A DNA stretch of 64,000 bases from NCBI GenBank assembly GCA_913063225.1, contig CAJXYP010000020.1:1-64000 (forward strand), written 5' to 3'. This document shows, in pieces, positions 37,457 through 45,808 of this stretch. The notes beneath the pieces are model-generated. The model ran no database searches and had not been told where the DNA came from. It worked only from the letters and a program-made list of their open reading frames with translations. The DNA is from an uncultured Cellvibrionales bacterium. Lineage in GTDB: Bacteria > Pseudomonadota > Gammaproteobacteria > Pseudomonadales > GM7GCV1. The translations under genes and the position numbers were made by a program. Each line of letters starts with the position of its first letter. The stretch's first letter is position 1.

Positions 37457-37485
37457 TTGACACATGTCGGGCGCGTCCCTAGAAT
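37457..37485 (+). promoter_or_regulatory. Sigma70 promoter of the tRNA-Glu/tRNA-Gly unit
   Basis: TTGACA at 37457, exactly 17 bases, then TAGAAT at 37480. A GC-rich discriminator (TCGCGCC) follows, the hallmark of stringently controlled stable-RNA promoters. Confidence 0.85.
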
Positions 37486-37518
37486 TCGCGCCTCATTTGC
37501 TAGGCCACAGACATCGAC

Positions 37519-37594
37519 GTCCCCATCGTCTAGAGGCCTAGGACACCGCCCTTTCACGGCGGTAACAGGGGTTCGAATCCCCTTGGGGACGCCA
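37519..37594 (+). tRNA. tRNA-Glu (TTC)
   Basis: The 76-base sequence folds as a cloverleaf. The acceptor stem is GTCCCCA with TGGGGAC, the anticodon loop is CTTTCAC between CCGCC and GGCGG, and the T loop is GTTCGAATC. CCA is encoded. Confidence 0.97.
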
Positions 37595-37666
37595 TACATT
37601 TTGGTAGTCGCATTTTTCGATTATCATAAGTAGCGTCAAACTCAATCTGACGTGAAATACCAGATC

Positions 37667-37742
37667 GCGGGAATAGCTCAGCTGGTAGAGCGCAACCTTG
37701 CCAAGGTTGAGGTCGCCGGTTCGAACCCGGTTTCCCGCTCCA
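37667..37742 (+). tRNA. tRNA-Gly (GCC)
   Basis: The 76-base cloverleaf has the acceptor GCGGGAA with TTCCCGC, D-arm AGCTCAGCTGGTAGAGC, anticodon loop TTGCCAA, T loop GTTCGAACC and an encoded CCA. It is 72 bases after tRNA-Glu and likely on the same transcript. Confidence 0.97.
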
Positions 37743-37747
37743 AATCG

Positions 37748-37792
37748 CCCGGCAATTTGATCAGAGTTTCTGAATTAGATGTCGGGTTTTTT
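37748..37792 (+). terminator. Terminator of the tRNA unit
   Basis: CCCGGCA (37748) pairs with TGTCGGG (37780) with one G-U, followed by six T. The loop is long (25 bases), so the hairpin may be extended by inner pairing. Confidence 0.65.
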
Positions 37793-37906
37793 GTGGGCGG
37801 TCGCTTTACAAAAGCCTTCCAAACTCTACAGCTCATCCAACCCAACTAGCTTTACGCTGGAACTTGGATATAGAAATCAGTTTCGGGGGTCATTGATGAA
37901 TTACAC

Positions 37907-39104
37907 ATATGTAAAGTCATAGCGGCAATTTCTTTTCCACTTCTCGCATTTCCCTTTAATGCTAGCGCTCATCACGGTGCTGGCGCCCACTTTGATTTGG
38001 CAGTTGAAATCCAGATCGAGGGGATTTTGACGAAATCCCAATTGGTTAATCCTCATGGTTTCGTCTATTTCGATGGCCTCAACGAGGAGAGCGGGCTTGA
38101 CCCATGGCGCTGTGAAATCGGCAATGTGCGACGTCAGACAAGTGAAGAGACCTTGTTGCCAGGCGGGCGTGTATTGGTGACCGGGAACCCGGCACGGCGC
38201 GAAGATCATCTTTGTAAACTTGAATTCATTGAACACGAAGATGGAAGAACTATTAATTTTAACGGCGGCGGAACCGAAGGGGCTACCAATTACCAACCCA
38301 GCGAAACCCTAATGGCATTGGAAGCAGAAGAGCGTCCTGATTTGATAGTTATTGCGGTGCGTGAATCAGCTGCCGATCGTCTTATTGTGGAAGTTCCCGA
38401 TCAAGGATTCTTTGGTCACTGGTAAGCTACGGGCAATGGTTTTTTTGGTTTGGCTGGAATAGGACGAAACTCCACACCCTCTCCAATTGATTCTAACCTA
38501 GCGGCACCGACCACTTTTCGTCAGCCAGTCTATACAGCAGAAGGCCAGGAGTTGCTTGAGACCTTTGACCAGCGATTTGATTTACCCGCGCTGCAATGTA
38601 AATCCAGTGTTTTTGACGGTATTTTTCACCGCGGTAATGTCAATGAATTTGTTCAAGACTCTGACACCAAAGTGCGCTGGGTATATGGTTATATGGATGT
38701 ACTTCGAACTATTCATTTAGATCAAGCCAATCATCCAGAAAACCTCGAATCTAGCCTTACGGGTCATTCCTACGGATATTGGGAGGGCGATAGTCTTGTA
38801 GTGGAAACGGCAGGGTTTACCCAGCAATGGCGCTATCAGATATCAGATATCAGGTCGAGACCGGAATCATGACGGGCAAGTGATCAGCAGTGGCCAACTT
38901 AGTTTGCGCGAGCGTATTACTCATGACCAACAATATGATCAACTGGTAGTTGAATATTGGGCGGAGGATCCTCAGTATTGGCAAGAGCCTTTGAGCGGGG
39001 TGTATCGTTTGAGCCGATCGGATGTCTCCTACCAGAATTACAATTGCATCGAGCTGAGCGGTAATAACAATCTTAGACACAACGGCAAAACTATTTTCGA
39101 CTAG
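37907..39104 (+). pseudogene. Decayed DUF6152 paralogue (lost start, nonsense, 7-bp duplication)
   Basis: An open frame reads ICKVIAAISFPLLAFPFNAS then AHHGAGAHFDL, a signal peptide and HH motif like the intact copy, but its expected first codon is ATA (37907), not ATG. The domain continues through VNPHGFVYFD and GNPARREDHL to a TAA at 38423, then in the same frame as ATGNGFFGLAG and on through YGYMDVLRTIHLD and GHSYGYWEGDSLVVETAGF. At 38834-38853 a 7-bp direct duplication (TATCAGA) shifts the frame. Removing one copy restores QISGRDRNHDG and the conserved end up to 39104 (NYNCIELSGNNN). Compare NCVELAGANN in the intact gene. Confidence 0.85.
38834..38853 (+). repeat. 7-bp tandem repeat causing a frameshift
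   Basis: TATCAGA twice plus TATCAG (2.9 copies). One unit too many explains exactly the frame change seen across it in the decayed DUF6152 gene. Confidence 0.85.
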
Positions 39105-39107
39105 AGC

Positions 39108-40727
39108 TTAGTTTTTGAAGGAGCAGTCAGCGATTAGAGATTCTATTTGCGCTCTGATATCGGTGTGTTGCGGCGTAGCAAGGGCTACATAGCGATCGGG
39201 GCGCACTAGAATTACCTGATCCCTGTAGTGTTTGAATACCTCGCTCAGCTGGCCATTGTGATCTCGAGTGTACTTAACTCCGGTTGACTCGGGAAGCACG
39301 CAATGCTGTGGCAAAATGCATATCTGCCGAAGACTAATAGTGTTTGATTTTAAAAATACCGGAGCAATGGCAGTGGTATCCGATGCGGATAAATAGATGA
39401 GCGAAAAATCAATGCCTAATAAATCATCAAGCCGACAACTGACGCCATCAGACGTTTCGACATCTGGCTGCGGAAACATTCTTCCAACAAGGGTAATCGA
39501 TTTTGGCTTGCTGTCAGAGACGAAAAAGCCTTTTTCAAACCTTGGCTTTGGCTTATATTTCATTTGAGTAAAGTAGTTTTTTGCTGGTGGATATAAATCC
39601 AAAATGCGAAATCCAGTAGACGTTAGTATTCCTTGAACCCGGTTCTTGGGCATCATAATTTTACCCATTCGAATCGCCATGCGAATTAGTTCTTGCGCGT
39701 GGGGTTTCCTTTCTGCCTGATAGCTCGTCAAAAGCGAGTCGGGTATTTGTTTCTTGACCACCACTGAAAGCTTCCAAGCATAGTTAAAAGCATCCCGTAT
39801 ACCGGCATTCATGCCCTGACCAGCGAAGGGGGGGCTTAGATGAGCTGCGTCCCCAAGCAGCGAAATCCTGCCTTCCTGCCACTTCTCCGCAAGCCTAGCG
39901 TGAAATCCATATACGGTTGTTCGAACTCTTTCTGATTCGGCGTCGGGACTTATGTCCCCAATCATTTTAGACAGATTATCTGGAGCCAGTGCTTCTTTCT
40001 CGGACTCCCCTTTTTTCATCATAAATTCAAATCGACGGGTACCTCCAGGGCCAGGAAGGCTGATGGCAGGACGTTTTGGATTGCAAAACACCTGAGTATG
40101 TTCATATTTGTTTTTTGTCTCAGCTAGGTCAACGATGATCCATTTTTGATCGTAAGTTGAACCTTCGAGTTTGGTTTTTAGAATGGACTCTCGGACATGA
40201 CTAGAGGCTCCATCACAGGCAGCAACATATTTGGCTCTAACCAGCCTAAAACTACCTGAACGGTCAACAATCTTCGCGGTGACACCCGTTCCATCTTGAT
40301 CTAGGCTATCCAACTCATGTTCAAAGAGCTCCTTGATATGCTCGAATCTATCAAGGCCTTTGCGCAGAGTCGTCTCCAAACGTGGTTGATGAAATGCGTT
40401 CCTGCGAGGGAAGCCAAATTCGCGGGTTTTTGGGTGGACGCTAGCAAATACATGGCCCTTTGGCGTTAGATAGTCTGACCCGTAATCCAGATTGAGCCCT
40501 TCAATTACTTCTCGATCAAGTCCCAAGGCTTGCATGCTTCTGAGGGATTCATCATCGATAGAGACTGCTCTCGGTTCGGTAACGGTAGATGCGTTCTTTT
40601 CTACCAAAAAAGCGCTTACTCCATAGCGACCGAGTAAATTTGCCATGGTTAAACCGACAGGGCCGGCTCCTATCACGAGTACGTCACAGTCGAATGCAAG
40701 TTCAGACTCAGAAGATGAATTCATCAC
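39108..40727 (-). CDS. FAD-dependent aromatic monooxygenase (MhpA/PheA class)
   Basis: A 539-residue class A flavoprotein hydroxylase. DVLVIGAGPVGLTMANLLGRYG is the FAD Rossmann motif (residues about 15-36, split here by no gap). CDGASSHVRE is the DG motif. ISLLGDAAHLSPPFAGQGMNAGIRDAFNYAWKL, in two adjoining blocks, is the GD motif that binds FAD ribose. The length and C-terminal thioredoxin-like region fit the phenol or 3-(3-hydroxyphenyl)propionate hydroxylase group. It would add a hydroxyl group to a phenolic ring using NAD(P)H and O2. It is divergent from an extradiol dioxygenase, which would cleave the product. The true substrate is unknown. Confidence 0.85.
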   Translation of the reverse strand: MMNSSSESELAFDCDVLVIGAGPVGLTMANLLGRYGVSAFLVEKNASTVTEPRAVSIDDESLRSMQALGLDREVIEGLNLDYGSDYLTPKGHVFASVHPKTREFGFPRRNAFHQPRLETTLRKGLDRFEHIKELFEHELDSLDQDGTGVTAKIVDRSGSFRLVRAKYVAACDGASSHVRESILKTKLEGSTYDQKWIIVDLAETKNKYEHTQVFCNPKRPAISLPGPGGTRRFEFMMKKGESEKEALAPDNLSKMIGDISPDAESERVRTTVYGFHARLAEKWQEGRISLLGDAAHLSPPFAGQGMNAGIRDAFNYAWKLSVVVKKQIPDSLLTSYQAERKPHAQELIRMAIRMGKIMMPKNRVQGILTSTGFRILDLYPPAKNYFTQMKYKPKPRFEKGFFVSDSKPKSITLVGRMFPQPDVETSDGVSCRLDDLLGIDFSLIYLSASDTTAIAPVFLKSNTISLRQICILPQHCVLPESTGVKYTRDHNGQLSEVFKHYRDQVILVRPDRYVALATPQHTDIRAQIESLIADCSFKN

Positions 40728-40769
40728 GATGCGAGGTATTTTCTTGTAATTATAAGGGCTAGTACTATA

Positions 40770-40779
40770 ACCTATAGGT
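40770..40779. promoter_or_regulatory. ACCTATAGGT palindrome, possible MarR operator
   Basis: A perfect 10-base palindrome in the 95-base divergent region between monooxygenase and dioxygenase. The MarR-family gene at the end of this cluster is the candidate binder. Assignment is by position only. Confidence 0.35.
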
Positions 40780-40822
40780 ATCGATACATTAAATAATTTC
40801 TTAATTTAACGAGATTACTAGG

Positions 40823-41665
40823 ATGTTAGACGACCCAAAACATAATGCGCGTTTCGACCATCTGATGCTTAACAGCGAAGATCCAAGTCGGTTGGCAGAC
40901 TTCTACAGGCATGTGATGGACTATGCCATTGAGCAGTTGCAAGACTCTACATGGCTATGTGAGGCGCAGGATAGAAGGATAATGGTCGGCCAGGGAGTAA
41001 ATAGGACCCTAAGGTTCGCCGCATATAGCTTCTCGAATCCAGAAGCTCTAGAGGCCTTGCGACAGCGCCTCCGCCTTAATGATCATGAACTATCTAACTC
41101 TCCGAGCCCGTTTTTTGATAAATCAGCATTCGCCGTTAATGATCCAGATGGGAACACTCTGGTATTCGGAATATGCAACAAAACATTCAACTTCGACAGA
41201 CAGCATATTCCAGCTCGTCTGCAGCATCTCGTCGTTGCCAGTGACGAGCTAGGTCCAATGATCAATTTTTACACTGAAGTTCTGGGGGCTGTAGCCTCTG
41301 ACAAGGTCTACGATGCGGAGGGTAATTTAACCGCCTGTTTCATGCGTACAGACCAAGAACACCACAGCTTCGCGGTATTTCGTGCACAGGAAAAGCGGCT
41401 AGATCATCATTGCTATGAAGTAAGGGAGTGGAACGATATTCGGGACTGGGCAGATCGGGCGACTGAACTGAACATTCCCATAGAGTGGGGCCCCGGCCGC
41501 CACGGTGCAGGCAATAATCTATTCCTATTTATTCACGACCCCGATGGTAACTGGGTCGAGTTATCAGCTGAACTTGAATTAGTTAAACCCAATACCAAGA
41601 CCGGCATATGGAAACATGAACCGAGGACCCTGAATCTCTGGGGGATGGCCAAGATGCGAAGCTAA
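40823..41665 (+). CDS. Extradiol ring-cleavage dioxygenase (VOC family)
   Basis: A 280-residue type I extradiol dioxygenase made of two vicinal-oxygen-chelate modules. The second module shows the Fe(II) ligands His135 (LQHLVVAS), His195 or 196 (LDHHCYEV) and Glu246 (NWVELSAE). The first module is degenerate, as in catechol 2,3-dioxygenases. FNFDRQHIPARLQHL is the family linker. It would open a catechol ring next to the hydroxyls. The start ATG 40823 has AGGA just upstream. With the divergent monooxygenase and the convergent MarR gene it forms a small aromatic-catabolism set without the usual downstream hydrolase genes. Confidence 0.85.
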   Translation: MLDDPKHNARFDHLMLNSEDPSRLADFYRHVMDYAIEQLQDSTWLCEAQDRRIMVGQGVNRTLRFAAYSFSNPEALEALRQRLRLNDHELSNSPSPFFDKSAFAVNDPDGNTLVFGICNKTFNFDRQHIPARLQHLVVASDELGPMINFYTEVLGAVASDKVYDAEGNLTACFMRTDQEHHSFAVFRAQEKRLDHHCYEVREWNDIRDWADRATELNIPIEWGPGRHGAGNNLFLFIHDPDGNWVELSAELELVKPNTKTGIWKHEPRTLNLWGMAKMRS

Positions 41666-41672
41666 TTGCGCA

Positions 41673-42197
41673 TTATCTGTTGGAGTATTCGTCCATTCCA
41701 AGAGACTCATGCAGCTTCTGCATTATCTTTATCAGCGTTGAGTGCTCATTGGCAGTCATGTTCTGTTCAGCTACGTTCTGAATCTCATCGGCATAATGCA
41801 AAATTTCTTTTTCTAGTTTTTTTCCAGAGCTGGTTAAAAAGATATTTACATAGCGCTTATCTTTGGTACTGCGTTTGCGAGTAATAAACCCACGTTTCTC
41901 TAGGCGATCCAAGGCAGTTACTAAAGTAGGTTGTGCAACGCCAACTTTCTTTTGTAATTCATGCTGAAACTGACCATCTTCTTTCCAGAGTAGTCGAAGT
42001 GGATCCCACATCCCAACATTAATTTTATGAGCTGAAAGCCGCCGTTCAAGAGCTCTGACAAATTCACGTGAAAGCCCCTTCATAATGAAAGCGATGCTTT
42101 CTTCTGGCGCTAACCCGTGCTTTCTTGATCCGGTATTACTGAGTCCATTAGTTTTTGTTACTGAGCTGTCCTTCTGGGACATTTCTCTAGCCTCCAT
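41673..42197 (-). CDS. MarR-family regulator
   Basis: A 174-residue winged helix protein. KVGVAQPTLVTALDRLEKRGFITRKRSTKDKRYVN, a single stretch across recognition helix and wing, is typical MarR. The DxR motif appears as KDKRYVNI. The N-terminal 28 residues are a loose extension (MEAREMSQKDSSVTKTNG), and an ATG at codon 6 is also possible. It is convergent with the dioxygenase, seven bases apart, and likely responds to an aromatic ligand to control the monooxygenase/dioxygenase pair. Confidence 0.88.
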   Translation of the reverse strand: MEAREMSQKDSSVTKTNGLSNTGSRKHGLAPEESIAFIMKGLSREFVRALERRLSAHKINVGMWDPLRLLWKEDGQFQHELQKKVGVAQPTLVTALDRLEKRGFITRKRSTKDKRYVNIFLTSSGKKLEKEILHYADEIQNVAEQNMTANEHSTLIKIMQKLHESLGMDEYSNR

Positions 42198-42324
42198 GTT
42201 CTATTCCTTGTCGGTCATATACATTCCAGCATAATAAGTAAGGCCTTTACTCTCCGTAATCATCGCGGTTATTCGAGCATATTACAATTGACATAAAGCT
42301 TAGCCAGAACTAGCCTAACCAAAG

Positions 42325-42780
42325 ATGAAGATAAAGCTCTACATATACGCACTAAGCCTTCTGGTCATGATGAGCCAGACCTCAGCTAAAGACCAGCCAG
42401 ACTTTCGCTGCGACCTTATCTTGGGAGACTGGAGCGGCATATATGAAGATACCGGAACTAGTTGGTTAGTGGGTAGCTATCAGTTCGATGGCGCATATGA
42501 CGAAGACGGCTCAGTTATTATCGACTTTAATTTTCTAGACTCCGACGAATCAGATCGTCATGAAGGTTACTGGCTCTGCGAAAATGGGATACTTACTACC
42601 GGATTGGCAACTCGCTTCGGTGGTTCGATTCTCTACCACTATCAAATCCTTGATATTAATCAGGACAACTGGACCTATAAGCTAATATCTCCGCAAGCAG
42701 GAGCGCCGACATTTTTTGCGAATAGAGTAGGGGCCCGAGCAATGGTTCCGGAGATATTCAACACTTTAAATAGTCAATAA
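42325..42780 (+). CDS. Small exported protein, paralogue of 44587-44976
   Basis: A 151-residue product with a signal peptide (MKIKLYIYALSLLVMMSQTSA). The mature part is acidic and strand-rich, with FRCDLILGDWSGIYEDTG and GYWLCENGILTTG. The two Cys, the G.W.G.Y pattern and the Y.YQI strand recur in the protein at 44587. It may be a small beta-barrel (lipocalin-like), but I do not recognise a named family. Together with its paralogue it brackets the arylsulfotransferase-like gene. Confidence 0.65.
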   Translation: MKIKLYIYALSLLVMMSQTSAKDQPDFRCDLILGDWSGIYEDTGTSWLVGSYQFDGAYDEDGSVIIDFNFLDSDESDRHEGYWLCENGILTTGLATRFGGSILYHYQILDINQDNWTYKLISPQAGAPTFFANRVGARAMVPEIFNTLNSQ

Positions 42781-42802
42781 AAAACGCCCGCAAATGCGAG
42801 CC
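42779..42802 (-). terminator. Terminator of the arylsulfotransferase-like gene
   Basis: On the minus strand GCTCGC, loop ATTT, GCGGGC (one G-U), then G and at least six T. It lies just after the minus-strand gene and overlaps the end of the plus-strand gene, so it may act for both. Confidence 0.75.
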
Positions 42803-42829
42803 TTTTACTAAGCTTGGATTGTGTCTCGG

Positions 42830-44401
42830 TTAACGATCAGGTCGAGCACTTTCTGAAGTATGTACTTCAGTGATTTGCCCCATGGGAACTAAATCTTTAC
42901 CTGCAAGGCCAGGATAGTCTGGTGCATATCGAGCGGCACGAAAGACAGCGTTGAATTGTCGCCCAGCGGCGTCGGTCATAATTTTATATATCCCGTATTC
43001 GTCACCGGTCCGGTCTCCAACAGGATTTATATACTCCCAAACGACGTCGCCTTCGGAAGTTACCTCAAAGAAATGTCCGTTTGGGCCCGAGTTGATAAAA
43101 GTATTGCCATTGGGCATTCGCTGCGCGCCGGAAATATAGTCTCCATAAAAGGCGTTAATCATAGTGCTATTGAAGCTCCATACAATTTGCTTGGAAACTT
43201 TTGTTGCTGGACCTTGGCCGCCTCCAACCTCTTCATAACCTGCTTCAATTTCGTTGACATAGTTGCCTTCTGTCATATCTCCAGCATAAGGGTTTACTTC
43301 AAGGACGGAAGAAAATGTCGGGCCGGGTCTTCTTGCTCCATTGTCAAACACTAGAAAGTTACCAGCGCCAGGAAGATCGCTTACGCTTGGCGCTGCAAGC
43401 TCTTTGCCTCGAATCCATTGGATGTCATGCATAAAAAATAGCTGCGCGTGACCGTTATCGGGATAGCGGCCATCCATAACCATAGAAGGACAATCACCGG
43501 TATTCGATACACAAGGATTTCCCCATCGAAATACAAAATCTCCAGCGTCACTGGCGGCTAACTCTATGCTTTGCTCCGGGTCGCCTGCAACAAAGGTAGC
43601 ACCGTGATCAATAACGTGTATCTCACTTACAGCAGAACTGCTAATGACAATTTGATCCAAATCTTCGTTGTAATCTAAGGCGTTAACATGAATCCAATCT
43701 CCGCTGACTCCAGCTGCATAATTTGGATCAAACTTACCAAGATTCTCTGAAACAACCCCGTAATTCAACGCATCCGGGTTTACATCCTGAACCAGGTGAT
43801 CAGAAATATTCCACTCCCAGACCACATTACCGTCCATATCAACTTCTACTATCCCGTCCGGGCGCGACGCATAGTCATTCCGTAGGGCTGGGTCAAGCCC
43901 CAAAGCTAGGCCATCTTCGTGGGTTATAGCGCGAGTTGCGAGGTAGAGCAGGGTATGTTCTTGTAATTTGGGGTTCCAGATCATGCGATAGTCATGGTGA
44001 GCCCCGTATCCATGACGAGTTTCATCGTATTCCCAAATCACTTCGCCTTCCCAGTTAACCTTCTGATAGATAACGTTATTTCCATCGCCACTGCGATCGT
44101 TTAAAGCACGTAATAAAGATCCATCTTCCAAAAGACGAGCATGTTTTTCTACAACTTCTCTAGTAGGCACAGAAATATCTTTCGGGTAGGCCCACATGTG
44201 GACCACCTCACCATGCATATCTAATAGGTAAGTATTCTGACCTCTAAAGGGGCTGAAGAGTGTGTAGCTTTCAAAGGCTTTCGCCGGATCGTATTGAATT
44301 AATTCTGTAGGTCCCTGAAAGGACTCATAAGCACTAGCCGACATCGACAGGCCAAGTACGCCAGACATTAAGATGTTGTTAACTATGGTTTTTGTATTCA
44401 C
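42830..44401 (-). CDS. Arylsulfotransferase-family protein, exported
   Basis: From GTG 44401 (GGGGAA six bases upstream) a 523-residue protein with a signal peptide (VNTKTIVNNILMSGVLGLSMSASA) follows. It has the repeated W-D/E-Y beta-propeller strands of the arylsulfotransferase family: VIYQKVNWEGEVIWEYDE, HGYGAHHDYRMIWNPK, GIVEVDMDGNVVWEWNISDH, GDWIHVNALDYNEDLDQIVISS, MHDIQWI, and PNGNTFINSGPNGHFFEVT. The conserved His residues in HHD and the WIHVN block match the active-site region of ASST-type enzymes. It would move sulfate between phenolic compounds in the periplasm, although many family members are uncharacterised. A TTG at 44413 would add four residues. Confidence 0.78.
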   Translation of the reverse strand: MNTKTIVNNILMSGVLGLSMSASAYESFQGPTELIQYDPAKAFESYTLFSPFRGQNTYLLDMHGEVVHMWAYPKDISVPTREVVEKHARLLEDGSLLRALNDRSGDGNNVIYQKVNWEGEVIWEYDETRHGYGAHHDYRMIWNPKLQEHTLLYLATRAITHEDGLALGLDPALRNDYASRPDGIVEVDMDGNVVWEWNISDHLVQDVNPDALNYGVVSENLGKFDPNYAAGVSGDWIHVNALDYNEDLDQIVISSSAVSEIHVIDHGATFVAGDPEQSIELAASDAGDFVFRWGNPCVSNTGDCPSMVMDGRYPDNGHAQLFFMHDIQWIRGKELAAPSVSDLPGAGNFLVFDNGARRPGPTFSSVLEVNPYAGDMTEGNYVNEIEAGYEEVGGGQGPATKVSKQIVWSFNSTMINAFYGDYISGAQRMPNGNTFINSGPNGHFFEVTSEGDVVWEYINPVGDRTGDEYGIYKIMTDAAGRQFNAVFRAARYAPDYPGLAGKDLVPMGQITEVHTSESARPDR

Positions 44402-44586
44402 TTTATTCCCCAAAGAATTGACTATCTCTCTAACTCTAGATTTAGAGAGGACAGTGAGGTTAGCACTAGATGAAAATTTGCTGAACCTTTTGTATCAAGA
44501 ACTAGTGTTAAGAAATATATATGCTCAGGGCAGTTAACAGGCCAATACGTTATAAACTCATCAAAGACACTCAATAAGAAATACAT

Positions 44587-44976
44587 ATGCGCAAAGCTCT
44601 AATTATTACTACTATTTTTACTTTACTAGCACCCTTTTCAAATCCCTCTGCACAATCACTATTCGATTGTGGTCTGCTGGTTGGAACTTGGGTGGGTGAA
44701 TACACCTATGAGGATGGTCAGTACAGCCGATGGGAAGCTGACTATGCTGAAGAGGGCGTATTTAGCATTAAATTTTTTAGCGAAGATGGAGCTGAAGTTG
44801 GCAGTCAACTTGGCGGATGGCAGTGTGATGGAGTATGGGTAACAAGCACGGCTGTGGAGCAGGGCGAGGAATATACCTTTGAATACCAGATACGTGCTTT
44901 AGACGGTTACCGCTACCTATATGAGAGTGCACAGGGGCCGCTTTTTACGTCTTTTAGAAAGCAAGGTGGTCAATAA
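44587..44976 (+). CDS. Small exported protein, paralogue of 42325-42780
   Basis: A 129-residue product with a signal peptide (MRKALIITTIFTLLAPFSNPSA). The mature part runs FDCGLLVGTWVGEYTYEDG and GGWQCDGVWVTST, then YTFEYQIRAL, paralleling the other copy (FRCDLILGDWSGIYEDTG, GYWLCENGILTTG, YHYQILDI). Two conserved Cys could form a disulfide in the periplasm. Function unknown. It is convergent with the phosphopantetheinyl transferase. Confidence 0.65.
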   Translation: MRKALIITTIFTLLAPFSNPSAQSLFDCGLLVGTWVGEYTYEDGQYSRWEADYAEEGVFSIKFFSEDGAEVGSQLGGWQCDGVWVTSTAVEQGEEYTFEYQIRALDGYRYLYESAQGPLFTSFRKQGGQ

Positions 44977-44979
44977 CGG

Positions 44980-45687
44980 TTAGAGTTCAGACCAACCGCT
45001 TACTAGAACTTGGTGTGCTGGCATGGCTTCCCCAGAAACAGCAAAGGACATAAAATGCTTATCGCACTTGAAGCTGCGGGTCACAACCGGTTCAGCTAGC
45101 CATGCCACATTTGGCACGATCTTACCCTGATGGACTTGTGTCGTATTCCTTAAAAAGGTCTTATTTACGCCCGTGCCACGCATTTTTCCGATAGCTTCTT
45201 TAATGGTCCAGGCCTGGGTAAAACGTTCTTCAAACAGCTCTGTCTGTTGTTTGAGAAACTCTTTTTCATCATCAGAAAAATAATGATCTGCAATTTTTTC
45301 GAACTGGTTTGAACGCTGACTTGATTCGACATCCACGCCAATTTCACCGCAGGTACTAACTGCGCATACGAACAGCTCATCGCAATGACTGAGATTAAAT
45401 CGAACCATTGATTCTGAATCTGATTCCAATTCTGCCAACTGAGGCTTACCGGAATCCGTTTTCACAAACTCCAGATTTTCCGCTGGTGTATTTGTACATT
45501 GGGCCAGCACTTTTCTTAGAAAACCTCGTTCGATTAAATACTGCCTTGCTGGTTGGGCAGAGAGTGCTGAGTATTTCAGGTGCTCTTCAGCGGACAGGTA
45601 ACTTATGAAGGAATCAGCTTGTTCAGAATCGACATCGGCATAGCGATATATATGCAGATTTATCTCTGGGACCAGCTTGGTAATCAA
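44980..45687 (-). CDS. 4'-phosphopantetheinyl transferase (Sfp type)
   Basis: A 235-residue enzyme with the diagnostic GVDVES (Mg2+-binding Asp/Glu) and FTQAWTIKEAIGKMRGTG (WxxKEA) motifs, plus NLSHCDELFVCAVS. It transfers phosphopantetheine from CoA to a carrier protein. The start is TTG 45687 with CGGAG eight bases before it. No polyketide or non-ribosomal peptide gene is near, so its carrier protein must be elsewhere, or it is the cell's general fatty-acid ACP synthase. Confidence 0.88.
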   Translation of the reverse strand: MITKLVPEINLHIYRYADVDSEQADSFISYLSAEEHLKYSALSAQPARQYLIERGFLRKVLAQCTNTPAENLEFVKTDSGKPQLAELESDSESMVRFNLSHCDELFVCAVSTCGEIGVDVESSQRSNQFEKIADHYFSDDEKEFLKQQTELFEERFTQAWTIKEAIGKMRGTGVNKTFLRNTTQVHQGKIVPNVAWLAEPVVTRSFKCDKHFMSFAVSGEAMPAHQVLVSGWSEL

Positions 45688-45808
45688 TTTGGGGCTCCGG
45701 ATACAAAAGAATTCTATGACGTCTCCGTTATATTGGCACAGGACAGCTTGTTTTGGTTGCCTACCTTGACTATTGTTTGCTTACCTTTATTTCAGATAAG
45801 TACAAAAT

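Noticed and set aside
37652-37849. Forward frame of 65 codons with AGIAQLVERNLAKVEVAG
   Set aside because: It is a translation of the tRNA-Gly gene and terminator.
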